Origin: Deltaproteobacteria bacterium
Lineage (GTDB): Bacteria; Desulfobacterota; Dissulfuribacteria; Dissulfuribacterales; JALVPX01
Length of the DNA: 8,679 nucleotides
NCBI GenBank assembly: GCA_027061625.1
Contig: JAMOVF010000089.1
Span: 1 to 8,679, forward strand
Direction of reading: 5' to 3'
Shown here: positions 1 through 6,644 of the stretch, in pieces
Layout: each line of letters starts with the position of its first letter
How positions within the stretch are numbered: the stretch's first letter is position 1
Position numbers and translations under genes: made by a program
The notes under the pieces: generated by a model
Seen by the model: the letters and a program-made list of their open reading frames with translations, nothing else
The model's database searches: none
What the model was told of the DNA's origin: nothing

Positions 1-1893
1 TTCAGCACAAACAACGCAGAAGCCACAGTAACCCCAGATGCCGCCAGCTTCATAGATGCAGTAAAGACCGTAACCCTTGCTGCAGACAATGACTCTAGCG
101 GCAATATCACACCAGGGGATACACTGGAATATACCATCTCCATCATCAATAATGGACCAGCAGTAACAGGTGCATATTTTACAGATAGCGTGCCTTTCCA
201 TACCACTTATGTTCCTGCCTCTCTTACTTCCACAAAAGGGGCAGCCGATGACTCAAATGCACCAGATTTGAGCGTAAACATTGGAGATCTCGCTGACGGA
301 GAAGACGTTACCATCACTTTCAGGGTGACCATTGATATGGGAACTCCTGAAGGTAGCAAAATATCCAACCAAGGACTTATTGACAGCAACCAGACAGTGC
401 CAGAACCAACTGATTCGGATGCTATGGATTCTAATGGTGACCAGCCAACGGTTGTGACCGTTGCCTCGGAAAACCCTGAATCTGGCATATATATTTGGAA
501 GTTTGTACGGTGGACAGGCGACAACGACGGAAGCGGCACTGTGTCTGCTGGCGACACCATGAGATGCTGGGTACAGATATACAACACTGGGGAAATTCCA
601 CTTTCTGGAGTTACATATTCAGGCATTATCCCAGATGGTCTTACTTATACCGGCTCCAGCGGAACTAGCAGCGGCACATTGAATATCAATGGCAGCAATA
701 TCTCATTGGATGGCATGGAAATAGCCCCAGGTGAGTATGGAGCCCTATGGTTTGATATCACAATAGATGACTGGACTGGATCAGACATCCGTGATTTCAG
801 CTGCCAAGGCAGCGGTGATTCAGACCAGACTGATCCCATATTGTCAGATGGAAACGGTGATCCATCAGACGGCACTCAGCCCACTCTCTTTCAGGCTGTA
901 GCATCAGGGGAAACTGGTTCCCCTGACATAACTGTTACAAAGAGCTGGACCATTGCCACAGATCTTAACAATGACGGCCTTCCTGGCCCTGGCGACACCA
1001 TTGCATGCACAACAACTGTTACCAATAATGGTTCAGCCGTAGCTTCCAATGTGTGGCTCAATGAGCCTGTTCCCACAGGCACCAATATTGTACCAGGTTC
1101 AATAACCACCAGCAGAGGCATAGTCTCAGCCAGCAATCCCATCCAAATAAATATAGGTGACCTAGAGCCTGGCCAGATCGCCCTAGTAAGGTTCCTAGTT
1201 CAAATTCCCCAGAATGCTGACATCAATGATCTCATTTCAACTACTGCAACAGTTACAGCAGAGGGGGGCATAAATGAAACAGCGGGATGTGACACTGTGG
1301 TCTCTGCTGCCCATGTATTTGATCCTCCTTCTGGATATAAAACTGTTAATCCTGATGGATGGCCGGAACTGGTATGGCAACAGGTATGGATAAATGATGG
1401 AAACGCAAAAGCAATGAGTGTGAGAATAGTTGATCCAATGCCAGAAGGTACTAGTTATGTTGAAGACTCCCTTACATGTGAGGCAAGAGGGGCCTCCTCT
1501 ACAGCTGCATGCTACTATGACAGCACCAACCAGCAAGTTGTTTGGGAAGGTGATATTGCAGCTGATCCAGGAGGCACCACAGAGCAGAATTCAGACAATG
1601 AGGTGGTCATCACTTTCAAGACTACAATGCCATCTAGCATGGAAGATGTGGAGAATCAGGCCCATGCCTATTGGGATGAAAATGGGGATGGCACCATCAA
1701 CGACAATGACCAAAATGTGGAGAACAACACACCGATTATGACAGATGACCCTTATTCATATTCAAGTGGTGATGCCACCAAGGCAATAAAACCGGTGGTC
1801 GGCGTACCCACAATGAATGAATGGGGAATAATTATATTCAGTTTCTTGGCAGGCCTTGCCAGCCTGTACAGGCTAAGAAACCAGCGTCCATAA
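1..1893 (+). CDS. DUF11-repeat surface protein with IPTL-CTERM sorting signal, 5' partial
   Basis: The frame is open from base 1, so the true start lies outside the window; the GTG at 190 is internal. The visible 630 residues are a secreted adhesin- or S-layer-like protein. They hold about four beta-sandwich DUF11-type units, starting near residues 21, 163, 308 and 440, with typical wording such as 'GDTLEYTISIINNGP' and 'NIGDLEPGQ'. Asp/Asn/Gly-rich 12-residue loops resembling EF-hand or dockerin calcium loops lie at residues 29-40, 174-185, 321-332 and 559-570. The C-terminus (from residue 602, base 1804) reads VPTMNEWG, then a hydrophobic helix and an Arg-rich tail, which is the IPTL-CTERM signal. 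In characterised genomes this signal is paired with exosortase H, which is not in this window. Ligand and function are unknown. A strong terminator follows, so it is the last gene of its transcript. Confidence 0.9.
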   Translation, partial: FSTNNAEATVTPDAASFIDAVKTVTLAADNDSSGNITPGDTLEYTISIINNGPAVTGAYFTDSVPFHTTYVPASLTSTKGAADDSNAPDLSVNIGDLADGEDVTITFRVTIDMGTPEGSKISNQGLIDSNQTVPEPTDSDAMDSNGDQPTVVTVASENPESGIYIWKFVRWTGDNDGSGTVSAGDTMRCWVQIYNTGEIPLSGVTYSGIIPDGLTYTGSSGTSSGTLNINGSNISLDGMEIAPGEYGALWFDITIDDWTGSDIRDFSCQGSGDSDQTDPILSDGNGDPSDGTQPTLFQAVASGETGSPDITVTKSWTIATDLNNDGLPGPGDTIACTTTVTNNGSAVASNVWLNEPVPTGTNIVPGSITTSRGIVSASNPIQINIGDLEPGQIALVRFLVQIPQNADINDLISTTATVTAEGGINETAGCDTVVSAAHVFDPPSGYKTVNPDGWPELVWQQVWINDGNAKAMSVRIVDPMPEGTSYVEDSLTCEARGASSTAACYYDSTNQQVVWEGDIAADPGGTTEQNSDNEVVITFKTTMPSSMEDVENQAHAYWDENGDGTINDNDQNVENNTPIMTDDPYSYSSGDATKAIKPVVGVPTMNEWGIIIFSFLAGLASLYRLRNQRP

Positions 1894-1916
1894 CAACCCC
1901 CAACAACCCACCAACC

Positions 1917-1943
1917 GGGGCAGGCCAAGCCTGCCCCTTTTTT
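1917..1943 (+). terminator. Rho-independent terminator of the surface-protein gene
   Basis: A perfect 9-bp GC-rich stem (GGGGCAGGC, 1917-1925, with GCCTGCCCC, 1929-1937) closes a 3-nt loop and runs directly into six T residues. It begins 24 bases after the stop codon. This is a textbook intrinsic terminator. Confidence 0.95.
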
Positions 1944-2090
1944 ATATTGCAAGCTTTGCCATCTCTTTGCTTGACAATGCCTTGGGGGCTTTGAAAAGTT
2001 AAATTATTATGTAGAGTGACGATATAAGATATAAGGTCATTACAAACGCATAAAAAATTTAATTTCAAAAAAATATGCCGGAGGTCTTTT
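1944..2090 (+). other. Intergenic leader of the HhH-protein gene, no convincing promoter
   Basis: This AT-rich stretch must carry the promoter of the gene at 2091, because a terminator lies just before it. A perfect TTGACA at 1971-1976 has no acceptable -10 box at 16-18 bases. TATAAG-like boxes at 2023-2028 and 2030-2035 have no good -35 box. The only clear signal is the ribosome binding site GGAGG at 2080-2084, six bases before the ATG. Confidence 0.5.
2080..2084 (+). promoter_or_regulatory. Ribosome binding site of the HhH-protein gene
   Basis: GGAGG with a six-base spacer to the ATG at 2091 fixes the start of the signal peptide. Confidence 0.85.
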
Positions 2091-2618
2091 ATGAAAAAAA
2101 TATCACAAATTTTACTAACCATTATGTTGAGCTTGGCCTTAGCAATACCTGCCATGGCCGAAACAGTAAACATCAACAAGGCAGACCAAGAAGCTCTCCA
2201 ATATTATCTACACGGCATTGGTAAAGTTAAGGCAAAGGCCATAGTGGACTACCGCAGAAAACATGGCAGGTTCAAAAGTATTAATGATCTTTTGAATGTT
2301 CCAGGTGTTGGAGAAGCCACCCTTCAAAAAATCCGCAGGAACATCTCCCTTTCAAGCGGAGTTACGCAAGCACCCAAAAACATCGGCGGAAAAAGATCGA
2401 AATCTCTTTCAAAAAATAAAAAGAAAGCGACAAAAACGACCAGCAAGGCCCGTTCCAGCAGGTCAAACAAAACCAAAAACACAAAGAACAAATCTAAATC
2501 TGTAAAGAAAAAAACTAAAAAGACAAAGAGTTCCAAAAATTCCAAAAAAGCCAAAGACACAACAAACAAGAAAAAAAGTTCTACAAAAAAGAAACGTAGT
2601 AAAAAGAGTAGAAAATAA
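2091..2618 (+). CDS. Exported ComEA-like helix-hairpin-helix protein with lysine-rich tail
   Basis: Residues 1-23 form a signal peptide: 'MKK', a hydrophobic core, and cleavage likely after A-M-A. Residues 26-86 are a ComEA-type DNA-binding domain with two helix-hairpin-helix motifs. It opens with 'VNINKADQEALQYYL'; the hairpins are H41-G-I-G around residues 41-44 and P71-G-V-G around 71-74. ComEA proteins bind double-stranded DNA outside the inner membrane during natural transformation, and short periplasmic relatives are widespread. The unusual part is the tail: in residues 101-175 I count 37 Lys or Arg out of 75, nearly all the rest Ser, Thr and Asn, with one Asp, like histone H1 tails. 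The tail could bind DNA or other polyanions without sequence specificity, or contact surface polysaccharide. The gene stands alone between terminators, with no other competence gene nearby. The domain call is secure; the role is inferred. Confidence 0.88.
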   Translation: MKKISQILLTIMLSLALAIPAMAETVNINKADQEALQYYLHGIGKVKAKAIVDYRRKHGRFKSINDLLNVPGVGEATLQKIRRNISLSSGVTQAPKNIGGKRSKSLSKNKKKATKTTSKARSSRSNKTKNTKNKSKSVKKKTKKTKSSKNSKKAKDTTNKKKSSTKKKRSKKSRK

Positions 2619-2642
2619 AAAAGACAGTTATCATTCTAAAAC

Positions 2643-2700
2643 TTAAAGCTGCCTTTAAAATGTGGAGAAATCCAGATTTCCAGAGGCAGCTTTAATCTTT
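2643..2700. terminator. Bidirectional terminator between convergent genes
   Basis: TTAAAGCTGCCT (2643-2654) pairs perfectly over 12 bp with AGGCAGCTTTAA (2684-2695). The interior can form a smaller hairpin (GAAAT with ATTTC). A T-rich stretch follows on the plus side (to about 2708), and the minus-strand continuation is also T-rich. The stem contains the TAA stop codon of the minus-strand gene (2692-2694), so it serves both convergent genes. Confidence 0.75.
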
Positions 2701-4440
2701 TACTTTTCTATTCTGCATCAACATTTCCAAAATTTTTCTTTGTGCTCTTCTTTCACTTCTCCTTCGGGCAATATATATAGGTTCTTTTTTGTATCTATCC
2801 AAGCCTGTCACATACATGGCAGTGGATAACGTACCTGGAGTAGGAGTGAAGTCTTGAAATTGCCGCACGCACAAACGCAATCTCTTTAATTTTTTATACA
2901 TATGCTTCATATGGGCAACTGTACAGCCTGGATGGGAGGTCATGAAATATGCTGTAATTTCAACTTTTTTAGAGGCTGACTTAGATATTATCCGGCACCT
3001 GTTCAGAAATTCTTCCAGCATCAGGCCATCTGGCTTGTGCATGAGTCTCAATACCTCCTCCTCAGTATGTTCAGGTGCTACTTTCAACATTCCTGGTGTA
3101 TGGTTCAAAAGTATCTCTTTCAGCAATTTCGGTGTTTTTAATAGCAGTTCAATACGAAGGCCAGAGGATACAAAGACATGTTTTACCCCTGGTATCTTTT
3201 TTGATTCCCTTAACAGCCCAATAAACTCCTTCTCATTGGCCTTAAAACGCTTGCACACTGCTGGATAGAGACAATCCTTTTTCCTGCACCTGTAGCCAAC
3301 TGCACACGATGTCCCATATAGGTTTGCCGTTGGTCCACCAAGATCAGTAATGGTGCCTTTAAAACCATCCTTAGAAGAGATTGCTTGCATTTCCCTCAAG
3401 ATAGATTTTTTACTTCTGGAGGTGATGACAGGCCCTTGGTGCCTGGCTATTGCACAAAAGGAACAATTACCTGAACATCCGCGAACTATGGTTATGGAAT
3501 CTCTTATTGTATTCAGTGCAGGTACATTTTTGAAACTGGGATGGGTTTCTCTGTTAAAGGGGAGTTCGTAAAGTGCATCTAACTCTGCCTGGTTCAAGGG
3601 TTCAGCAGGCCTATTCTGTAAAACATATATGTTCCCCTTTTGCTGCTGTAACAAAGGCCTCTTTGTCCCAGAACGCGCGGCCTTATCAATGGCCAGTTCT
3701 GCATCAAGGAAAAGCTCTTTTTGCCTCTCTATATCATGCCAGCCTGGAAGCTTTATGGGCTCAGATTCATATCTGTATTGTTCAAGTTGTTTTTGCGACA
3801 ATCTGACACAGGTTCCTGGAATGGAATCCAGCGTTTGACCACATTCAAGCCTTTTTGCTATTGCTAGAACGGCCTTCTCACCCATGCCATAAACCAATAT
3901 ATCTGCCTTTGAATCAGCCAGAACGGAATTTCTAAGCCTTTCCTGCTGAAAGTCGTAGTGGATAAATCTTCTAAGGGAAGCCTCTATGCCGCCAAGCACT
4001 ATAGGCACATCTGGATATGCCTGCCTTGCCAAATTCCCATATTTTATTACTGCCCTGTCTGGCCTGCGCCGGTTGGACCTGGCCTTTGGGCCATCAAAAT
4101 AGGGATTGCCTCCAGGAGAATAGGCATCTTTTGTCCTTACCCTGGCATTTCCTGTATAATTTGCCACTACCGAATCAAGATTTCCTGCTGATATACCAAA
4201 GAAAAGGCGAGGCTTGCCGAATTTCTTGAAGTCTTGTGCGTTATTGTGGCGGGGCTGAGAAAGAATTGCCACCCTATATCCGTTTGCCTCAAGCCAGCGC
4301 CCTATCAGAGATATGCCAAAGGATGGATGATCAATATAGGCATCTCCTGTTACCAATACTATATCAACATGCTCCCATCCCCTTTTGCGGCATTCCTCAG
4401 GGGTCGCAGGCAGAAAATTGGCTTTGGCTGGATTTTGCAT
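2692..4440 (-). CDS. ygiQ: YgiQ family radical SAM protein (UPF0313)
   Basis: This is a full-length 582-residue member of a conserved radical SAM family whose substrate is not established. The N-terminal region (about 20-190) has the family wording 'VTGDAYIDHPSFG' and 'GGIEASLRRF'. The radical SAM core follows, with CxxxCxxC at C322, C326 and C329 to hold the 4Fe-4S cluster that cleaves S-adenosylmethionine. A second group of cysteines at C379, C385, C390 and C396 is also typical of this family and may bind another metal centre. The basic C-terminus (about 550-582) is usual. The ATG at 4440 is the only sensible start: an in-frame TAA lies five codons upstream, and the next start-like codon would cut into the conserved region. 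No Shine-Dalgarno sequence precedes it, and the terminator of tRNA-fMet ends just before it. Confidence 0.95.
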   Translation of the reverse strand: MQNPAKANFLPATPEECRKRGWEHVDIVLVTGDAYIDHPSFGISLIGRWLEANGYRVAILSQPRHNNAQDFKKFGKPRLFFGISAGNLDSVVANYTGNARVRTKDAYSPGGNPYFDGPKARSNRRRPDRAVIKYGNLARQAYPDVPIVLGGIEASLRRFIHYDFQQERLRNSVLADSKADILVYGMGEKAVLAIAKRLECGQTLDSIPGTCVRLSQKQLEQYRYESEPIKLPGWHDIERQKELFLDAELAIDKAARSGTKRPLLQQQKGNIYVLQNRPAEPLNQAELDALYELPFNRETHPSFKNVPALNTIRDSITIVRGCSGNCSFCAIARHQGPVITSRSKKSILREMQAISSKDGFKGTITDLGGPTANLYGTSCAVGYRCRKKDCLYPAVCKRFKANEKEFIGLLRESKKIPGVKHVFVSSGLRIELLLKTPKLLKEILLNHTPGMLKVAPEHTEEEVLRLMHKPDGLMLEEFLNRCRIISKSASKKVEITAYFMTSHPGCTVAHMKHMYKKLKRLRLCVRQFQDFTPTPGTLSTAMYVTGLDRYKKEPIYIARRRSERRAQRKILEMLMQNRKVKD

Positions 4441-4447
4441 GGGAAAT

Positions 4448-4479
4448 AAAAAAGGTTACAGCCCTTATATCTGTAACCT
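4448..4479 (-). terminator. Rho-independent terminator of tRNA-fMet, adjoining the ygiQ start
   Basis: Read on the minus strand, AGGTTACAG (4479-4471) pairs perfectly with CTGTAACCT (4461-4453) across a 9-nt loop, followed by five T residues and more AT. The stem starts 9 bases after the tRNA CCA end. The T tract ends only seven bases before the ygiQ ATG. Confidence 0.85.
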
Positions 4480-4488
4480 ACTGAAAAT

Positions 4489-4565
<77 letters not shown>

Positions 4566-4588
4566 CCAGATATTTAATGAACGTCTAA

Positions 4589-4617
4589 TATATAGTTACA
4601 CAAAAACAGTTTGTCAA
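4589..4617 (-). promoter_or_regulatory. Sigma-70 promoter of tRNA-fMet
   Basis: On the minus strand there is a perfect TTGACA (4617-4612), a 17-base spacer and TATATA (4594-4589). Transcription should start near 4582, leaving a 5' leader of about 17 nt. It sits just 26 bases beyond the queA stop codon, with no clear terminator between, so queA transcripts may also run into the tRNA. Confidence 0.85.
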
Positions 4618-4643
4618 TACAGGAGTGAAGCTGTATGCAGGAA

Positions 4644-5696
4644 TTATGAAATAAACATGGCATCACCATAGCTGTAAAACCGGTATCCCTTTGACACTGC
4701 TTCCTCATAGGCGGCCAAAATCCTATCTCTGCCAGCAAAAGCCGACACCAATACCAACAAAGATGAACGGGGAAGGTGAAAATTGGTTAACATCGCATCA
4801 ACTATCCTGAATTTATGTCCTGGGCAGATATAGAGATCACATTCCCCTTGAATTTTATTGACCTGTCCCCCATTTTGAGCTGCAAATTCAAGTGCTCTAA
4901 CAGAAGTAGTACCCACGGCAATCACCCGGCCTCCGCTGGCTTTGGTTTCATTGATCATTGTCGCAGCTTGTTGTGAAACATGGAGCCATTCTGAATGTAT
5001 TTCATGATTTCTGATATCGTTTACCCTGATTGGGGCAAAGGTGCCATAACCAACATGGAGGGTGATCCTGCAAACCTTTACACCTTTCTCTTCCAGTCTT
5101 TCCAGAACATTGCTGGAAAAATGGAGGCCCGCAGTTGGAGCAGCCACTGACCCCTCTTTGGCTGCATAAATTGTTTGGTATCTTTTTATGTCCTCAGGAG
5201 CTGGCTCTCTCCTGATATATGGTGGCAACGGCACTTGGCCGCATTGGGTAAGCACCTGCACCAGCGGAATTCCATTGCTGCTTAGTTCGATTTCTACCTC
5301 TCCTTTATGCAAAACAGCGCTAACATGCGCATGGAGACCATTATCAAAATATAATGTCTGTCCAGGCCTCAAACCTTTGGAACTCTTTGCCAGTGCCTTG
5401 ACCCTGCCCCTATTTTGTTCCAGAAGTGTAGGAAAATGGAGCAAAAATATCTCTACCTTTCCCCCAGTTTCCTTTTTCCCTAACAAACGTGCAGGAAATA
5501 CTTTGCTGTCATTTAAGACCAGACAGTCCCCAGGCCTTAAAAAATTTGGAAATTCATAAAACTCATGGTGAGATATAATGTCTTTACTGCGATCAAGTAG
5601 AAGAAGGCGCGATTTATCTCTCTCAGGTGCAGGACGTTGAGCTATAAGCTCCTGGGGAAGATAGTAATCATATGCATCAAGATTAAATGCGCTCAT
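4644..5696 (-). CDS. queA: S-adenosylmethionine:tRNA ribosyltransferase-isomerase QueA
   Basis: QueA moves the ribosyl part of S-adenosylmethionine onto 7-aminomethyl-7-deazaguanine at position 34 of tRNAs with GUN anticodons, forming epoxyqueuosine, the penultimate step of queuosine synthesis in the cytoplasm. The 350-residue length matches the family. Diagnostic stretches are present along the whole protein: 'YYLPQELIAQRPAPERDKSRLL' region near residues 11-32, 'VLNDSKVFPARL' near 60-71, 'GSVAAPTAGLHF' near 182-193, 'HVGYGTFAPI' near 214-223, 'VGTTSVRALE' near 261-270 and 'NFHLPRSSLLVLVSAFAG' near 305-322. The ATG overlaps the stop of the preceding DUF2065 gene (TAATG) and has no clear Shine-Dalgarno sequence, so it is probably translated by coupling. 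No tgt or other queuosine gene is in the window. Confidence 0.98.
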   Translation of the reverse strand: MSAFNLDAYDYYLPQELIAQRPAPERDKSRLLLLDRSKDIISHHEFYEFPNFLRPGDCLVLNDSKVFPARLLGKKETGGKVEIFLLHFPTLLEQNRGRVKALAKSSKGLRPGQTLYFDNGLHAHVSAVLHKGEVEIELSSNGIPLVQVLTQCGQVPLPPYIRREPAPEDIKRYQTIYAAKEGSVAAPTAGLHFSSNVLERLEEKGVKVCRITLHVGYGTFAPIRVNDIRNHEIHSEWLHVSQQAATMINETKASGGRVIAVGTTSVRALEFAAQNGGQVNKIQGECDLYICPGHKFRIVDAMLTNFHLPRSSLLVLVSAFAGRDRILAAYEEAVSKGYRFYSYGDAMFIS

Positions 5697-5896
5697 TATT
5701 GAAATAGAGAAGTCTTTTGAACTAAATAACAGATCACAAGCCCTATTATCATGCTGATAAAACCCATAATGCGTAACTGGCTTGGCTCCATTTCTTGAAT
5801 TTGAGCCATAATTTCCTGCATTTTTTCAGGAAAAGCAAAATATGGCAGACCTTCAACAACCAAAACCAACCCTATAACTGTGAGAAAAAATTTCAT
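5696..5896 (-). CDS. DUF2065 (YjeT-like) small membrane protein
   Basis: This 66-residue protein has two predicted transmembrane helices, about residues 3-20 and 43-60. They flank a short polar stretch with the family-like wording 'EGLPYFAFPEKM' and 'LRIMGFISMIIGL', which matches the DUF2065/YjeT family. Its biochemical function is not known. The ATG at 5896 has a modest AAAGG about 9 bases upstream. Its TAA stop shares one base with the queA ATG. It begins about 60 bases after tRNA-Met on the same strand, so it is likely transcribed by read-through from the tRNA promoter or from an unseen weak promoter in the gap. Confidence 0.88.
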   Translation of the reverse strand: MKFFLTVIGLVLVVEGLPYFAFPEKMQEIMAQIQEMEPSQLRIMGFISMIIGLVICYLVQKTSLFQ

Positions 5897-5955
5897 TAAA
5901 TCTTGCCTTTTATGGATTTTTCAGGAGGAATGGATATTAGACAACATTAAAAAAG

Positions 5956-6032
5956 TGGTGGCGGTGCAGGGACTTGAACCCCGGACGCTGCGGATATGAG
6001 CCGCATGCTCTAACCAGCTGAGCTACACCGCC
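5956..6032 (-). tRNA. tRNA with CAU anticodon, probably elongator tRNA-Met
   Basis: This is a 77-nt cloverleaf with a perfect 7-bp acceptor (GGCGGTG/CACCGCC), A73 and encoded CCA (5956-5958). The D arm starts TAGCTCAGCTGG, the anticodon stem is TGCGG/CCGCA and the CAU anticodon is at 5996-5998. It lacks initiator features, so it is either elongator tRNA-Met or the tRNA-Ile that TilS converts to lysidine. Its overall sequence resembles the elongator tRNA-Met of sulfate-reducing relatives as I recall them, and the loop ends in U38 rather than the A38 usual for tRNA-Ile. Six T residues follow one base after the CCA, which may give partial termination. Confidence 0.93.
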
Positions 6033-6047
6033 ACAAACTCCGGCATA

Positions 6048-6076
6048 CGTATGAACTATTTTGCAGCTTGTGTCAA
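6048..6076 (-). promoter_or_regulatory. Probable promoter of tRNA-Met (and DUF2065-queA)
   Basis: On the minus strand, a perfect TTGACA (6076-6071) and a 17-base spacer lead to CATACG (6053-6048), a weak -10 box. The predicted start is about nine bases before the tRNA 5' end. It is back to back with the plus-strand promoter. Confidence 0.55.
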
Positions 6077-6083
6077 TAGCTTT

Positions 6084-6111
6084 TTGACACCAGAACACTA
6101 TTGGGTATAAT
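6084..6111 (+). promoter_or_regulatory. Consensus sigma-70 promoter of the flavin reductase-TPR operon
   Basis: A perfect TTGACA (6084-6089) and a perfect TATAAT (6106-6111) are separated by 16 bases. Transcription should start near 6118, giving a leader of about 46 bases before the GTG start. Confidence 0.9.
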
Positions 6112-6150
6112 CAACGCCATAAAAACATGGATTACAATAAAAATAAATTC

Positions 6151-6157
6151 AGGAGGG
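6151..6157 (+). promoter_or_regulatory. Strong ribosome binding site that sets a GTG start
   Basis: AGGAGGG lies seven bases before GTG at 6165 and identifies this codon as the start of the flavin reductase-like gene. Confidence 0.9.
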
Positions 6158-6164
6158 TTCCCAA

Positions 6165-6635
6165 GTGCAAGACTTTATCACCAAGGCCATTCCAACTGGA
6201 GTCTATGTAATTACTGTGAGAAAGGGTGATACCATAAATGGTATGACTGCAGCTTGGGTTACCCAGGTATCATTTAAACCTCCCCTTCTGGCAGTGGCAA
6301 TAGCTCCTCCACGTTATACCTATAAACTTATAAAGGAATCCGGCTATTTTTGCATAAATACTATTCCTCAAGATGCTATGGATATTGCCAAGCACTTTGG
6401 CTTTAAAAGTGGGAAGAAAACTGATAAGTTCAAAGGCTATAGCTACACTAACGCCCTCAAGGGTTCACCAGTTCTGGATAAAGCCTCTGCATACATAGAA
6501 TGTGAACTTCAATCCACTTGTGAAACAGGGGATCACACTCTTTTTATTGGTTCTATTGTAGATCATGCCATGCTACAAGAAAACGCAGAGCCATTGATCT
6601 TTAAATGGAGCGACTTTTTTGGAAAGAAAGGATAA
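6165..6635 (+). CDS. Flavin reductase-like (FMN-binding split barrel) protein
   Basis: This 156-residue protein belongs to the flavin reductase-like split-barrel superfamily, small FMN-binding proteins that in anaerobes act as NAD(P)H:flavin or rubredoxin-linked reductases. Family features in order are 'IPTGVYVIT' near residues 9-17, N25-G-M-T for flavin phosphate contact, the 'SFKPPLLAVAI' strand near 36-46, 'YFCINTI' near 61-67 and 'GDHTLFIGSIVDH' near 122-134. Length and architecture are complete, with no extra domain. GTG is chosen as the start because of the strong ribosome binding site before it. Ten bases separate its stop from the next gene, so the two are probably one operon. The electron donor and physiological acceptor cannot be told from sequence. 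Confidence 0.92.
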   Translation: MQDFITKAIPTGVYVITVRKGDTINGMTAAWVTQVSFKPPLLAVAIAPPRYTYKLIKESGYFCINTIPQDAMDIAKHFGFKSGKKTDKFKGYSYTNALKGSPVLDKASAYIECELQSTCETGDHTLFIGSIVDHAMLQENAEPLIFKWSDFFGKKG

Positions 6636-6644
6636 ATAAGAAAA

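Noticed and set aside
1971..1976. Perfect TTGACA before the HhH-protein gene
   Set aside because: No acceptable -10 box lies 16-18 bases downstream, so it is not called as a promoter.
1838..2179. Minus-strand open frame of 113 codons over the intergenic region and the HhH gene start
   Set aside because: It crosses a strong terminator and runs antisense to a clear signal peptide, and its translation has no family-like features.
2296..2569. Overlapping open frames on both strands across the lysine-rich tail
   Set aside because: Low-complexity A-rich DNA leaves other frames open by chance; only the frame with the signal peptide and ribosome binding site is credible.
4234..4484. Plus-strand open frames over the ygiQ start
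   Set aside because: They are shadows of the conserved minus-strand gene and its terminator, with no ribosome binding site or recognisable product.
4617..4636. ATACAG/CTGTAT inverted repeat just after queA
   Set aside because: Only six base pairs with an 8-base loop and no T tract, so it does not support a terminator or operator call.
5922..5950. AGGAGG followed by ATG on the plus strand between tRNA-Met and the DUF2065 gene
   Set aside because: The spacing is too short and the frame stops after six codons.
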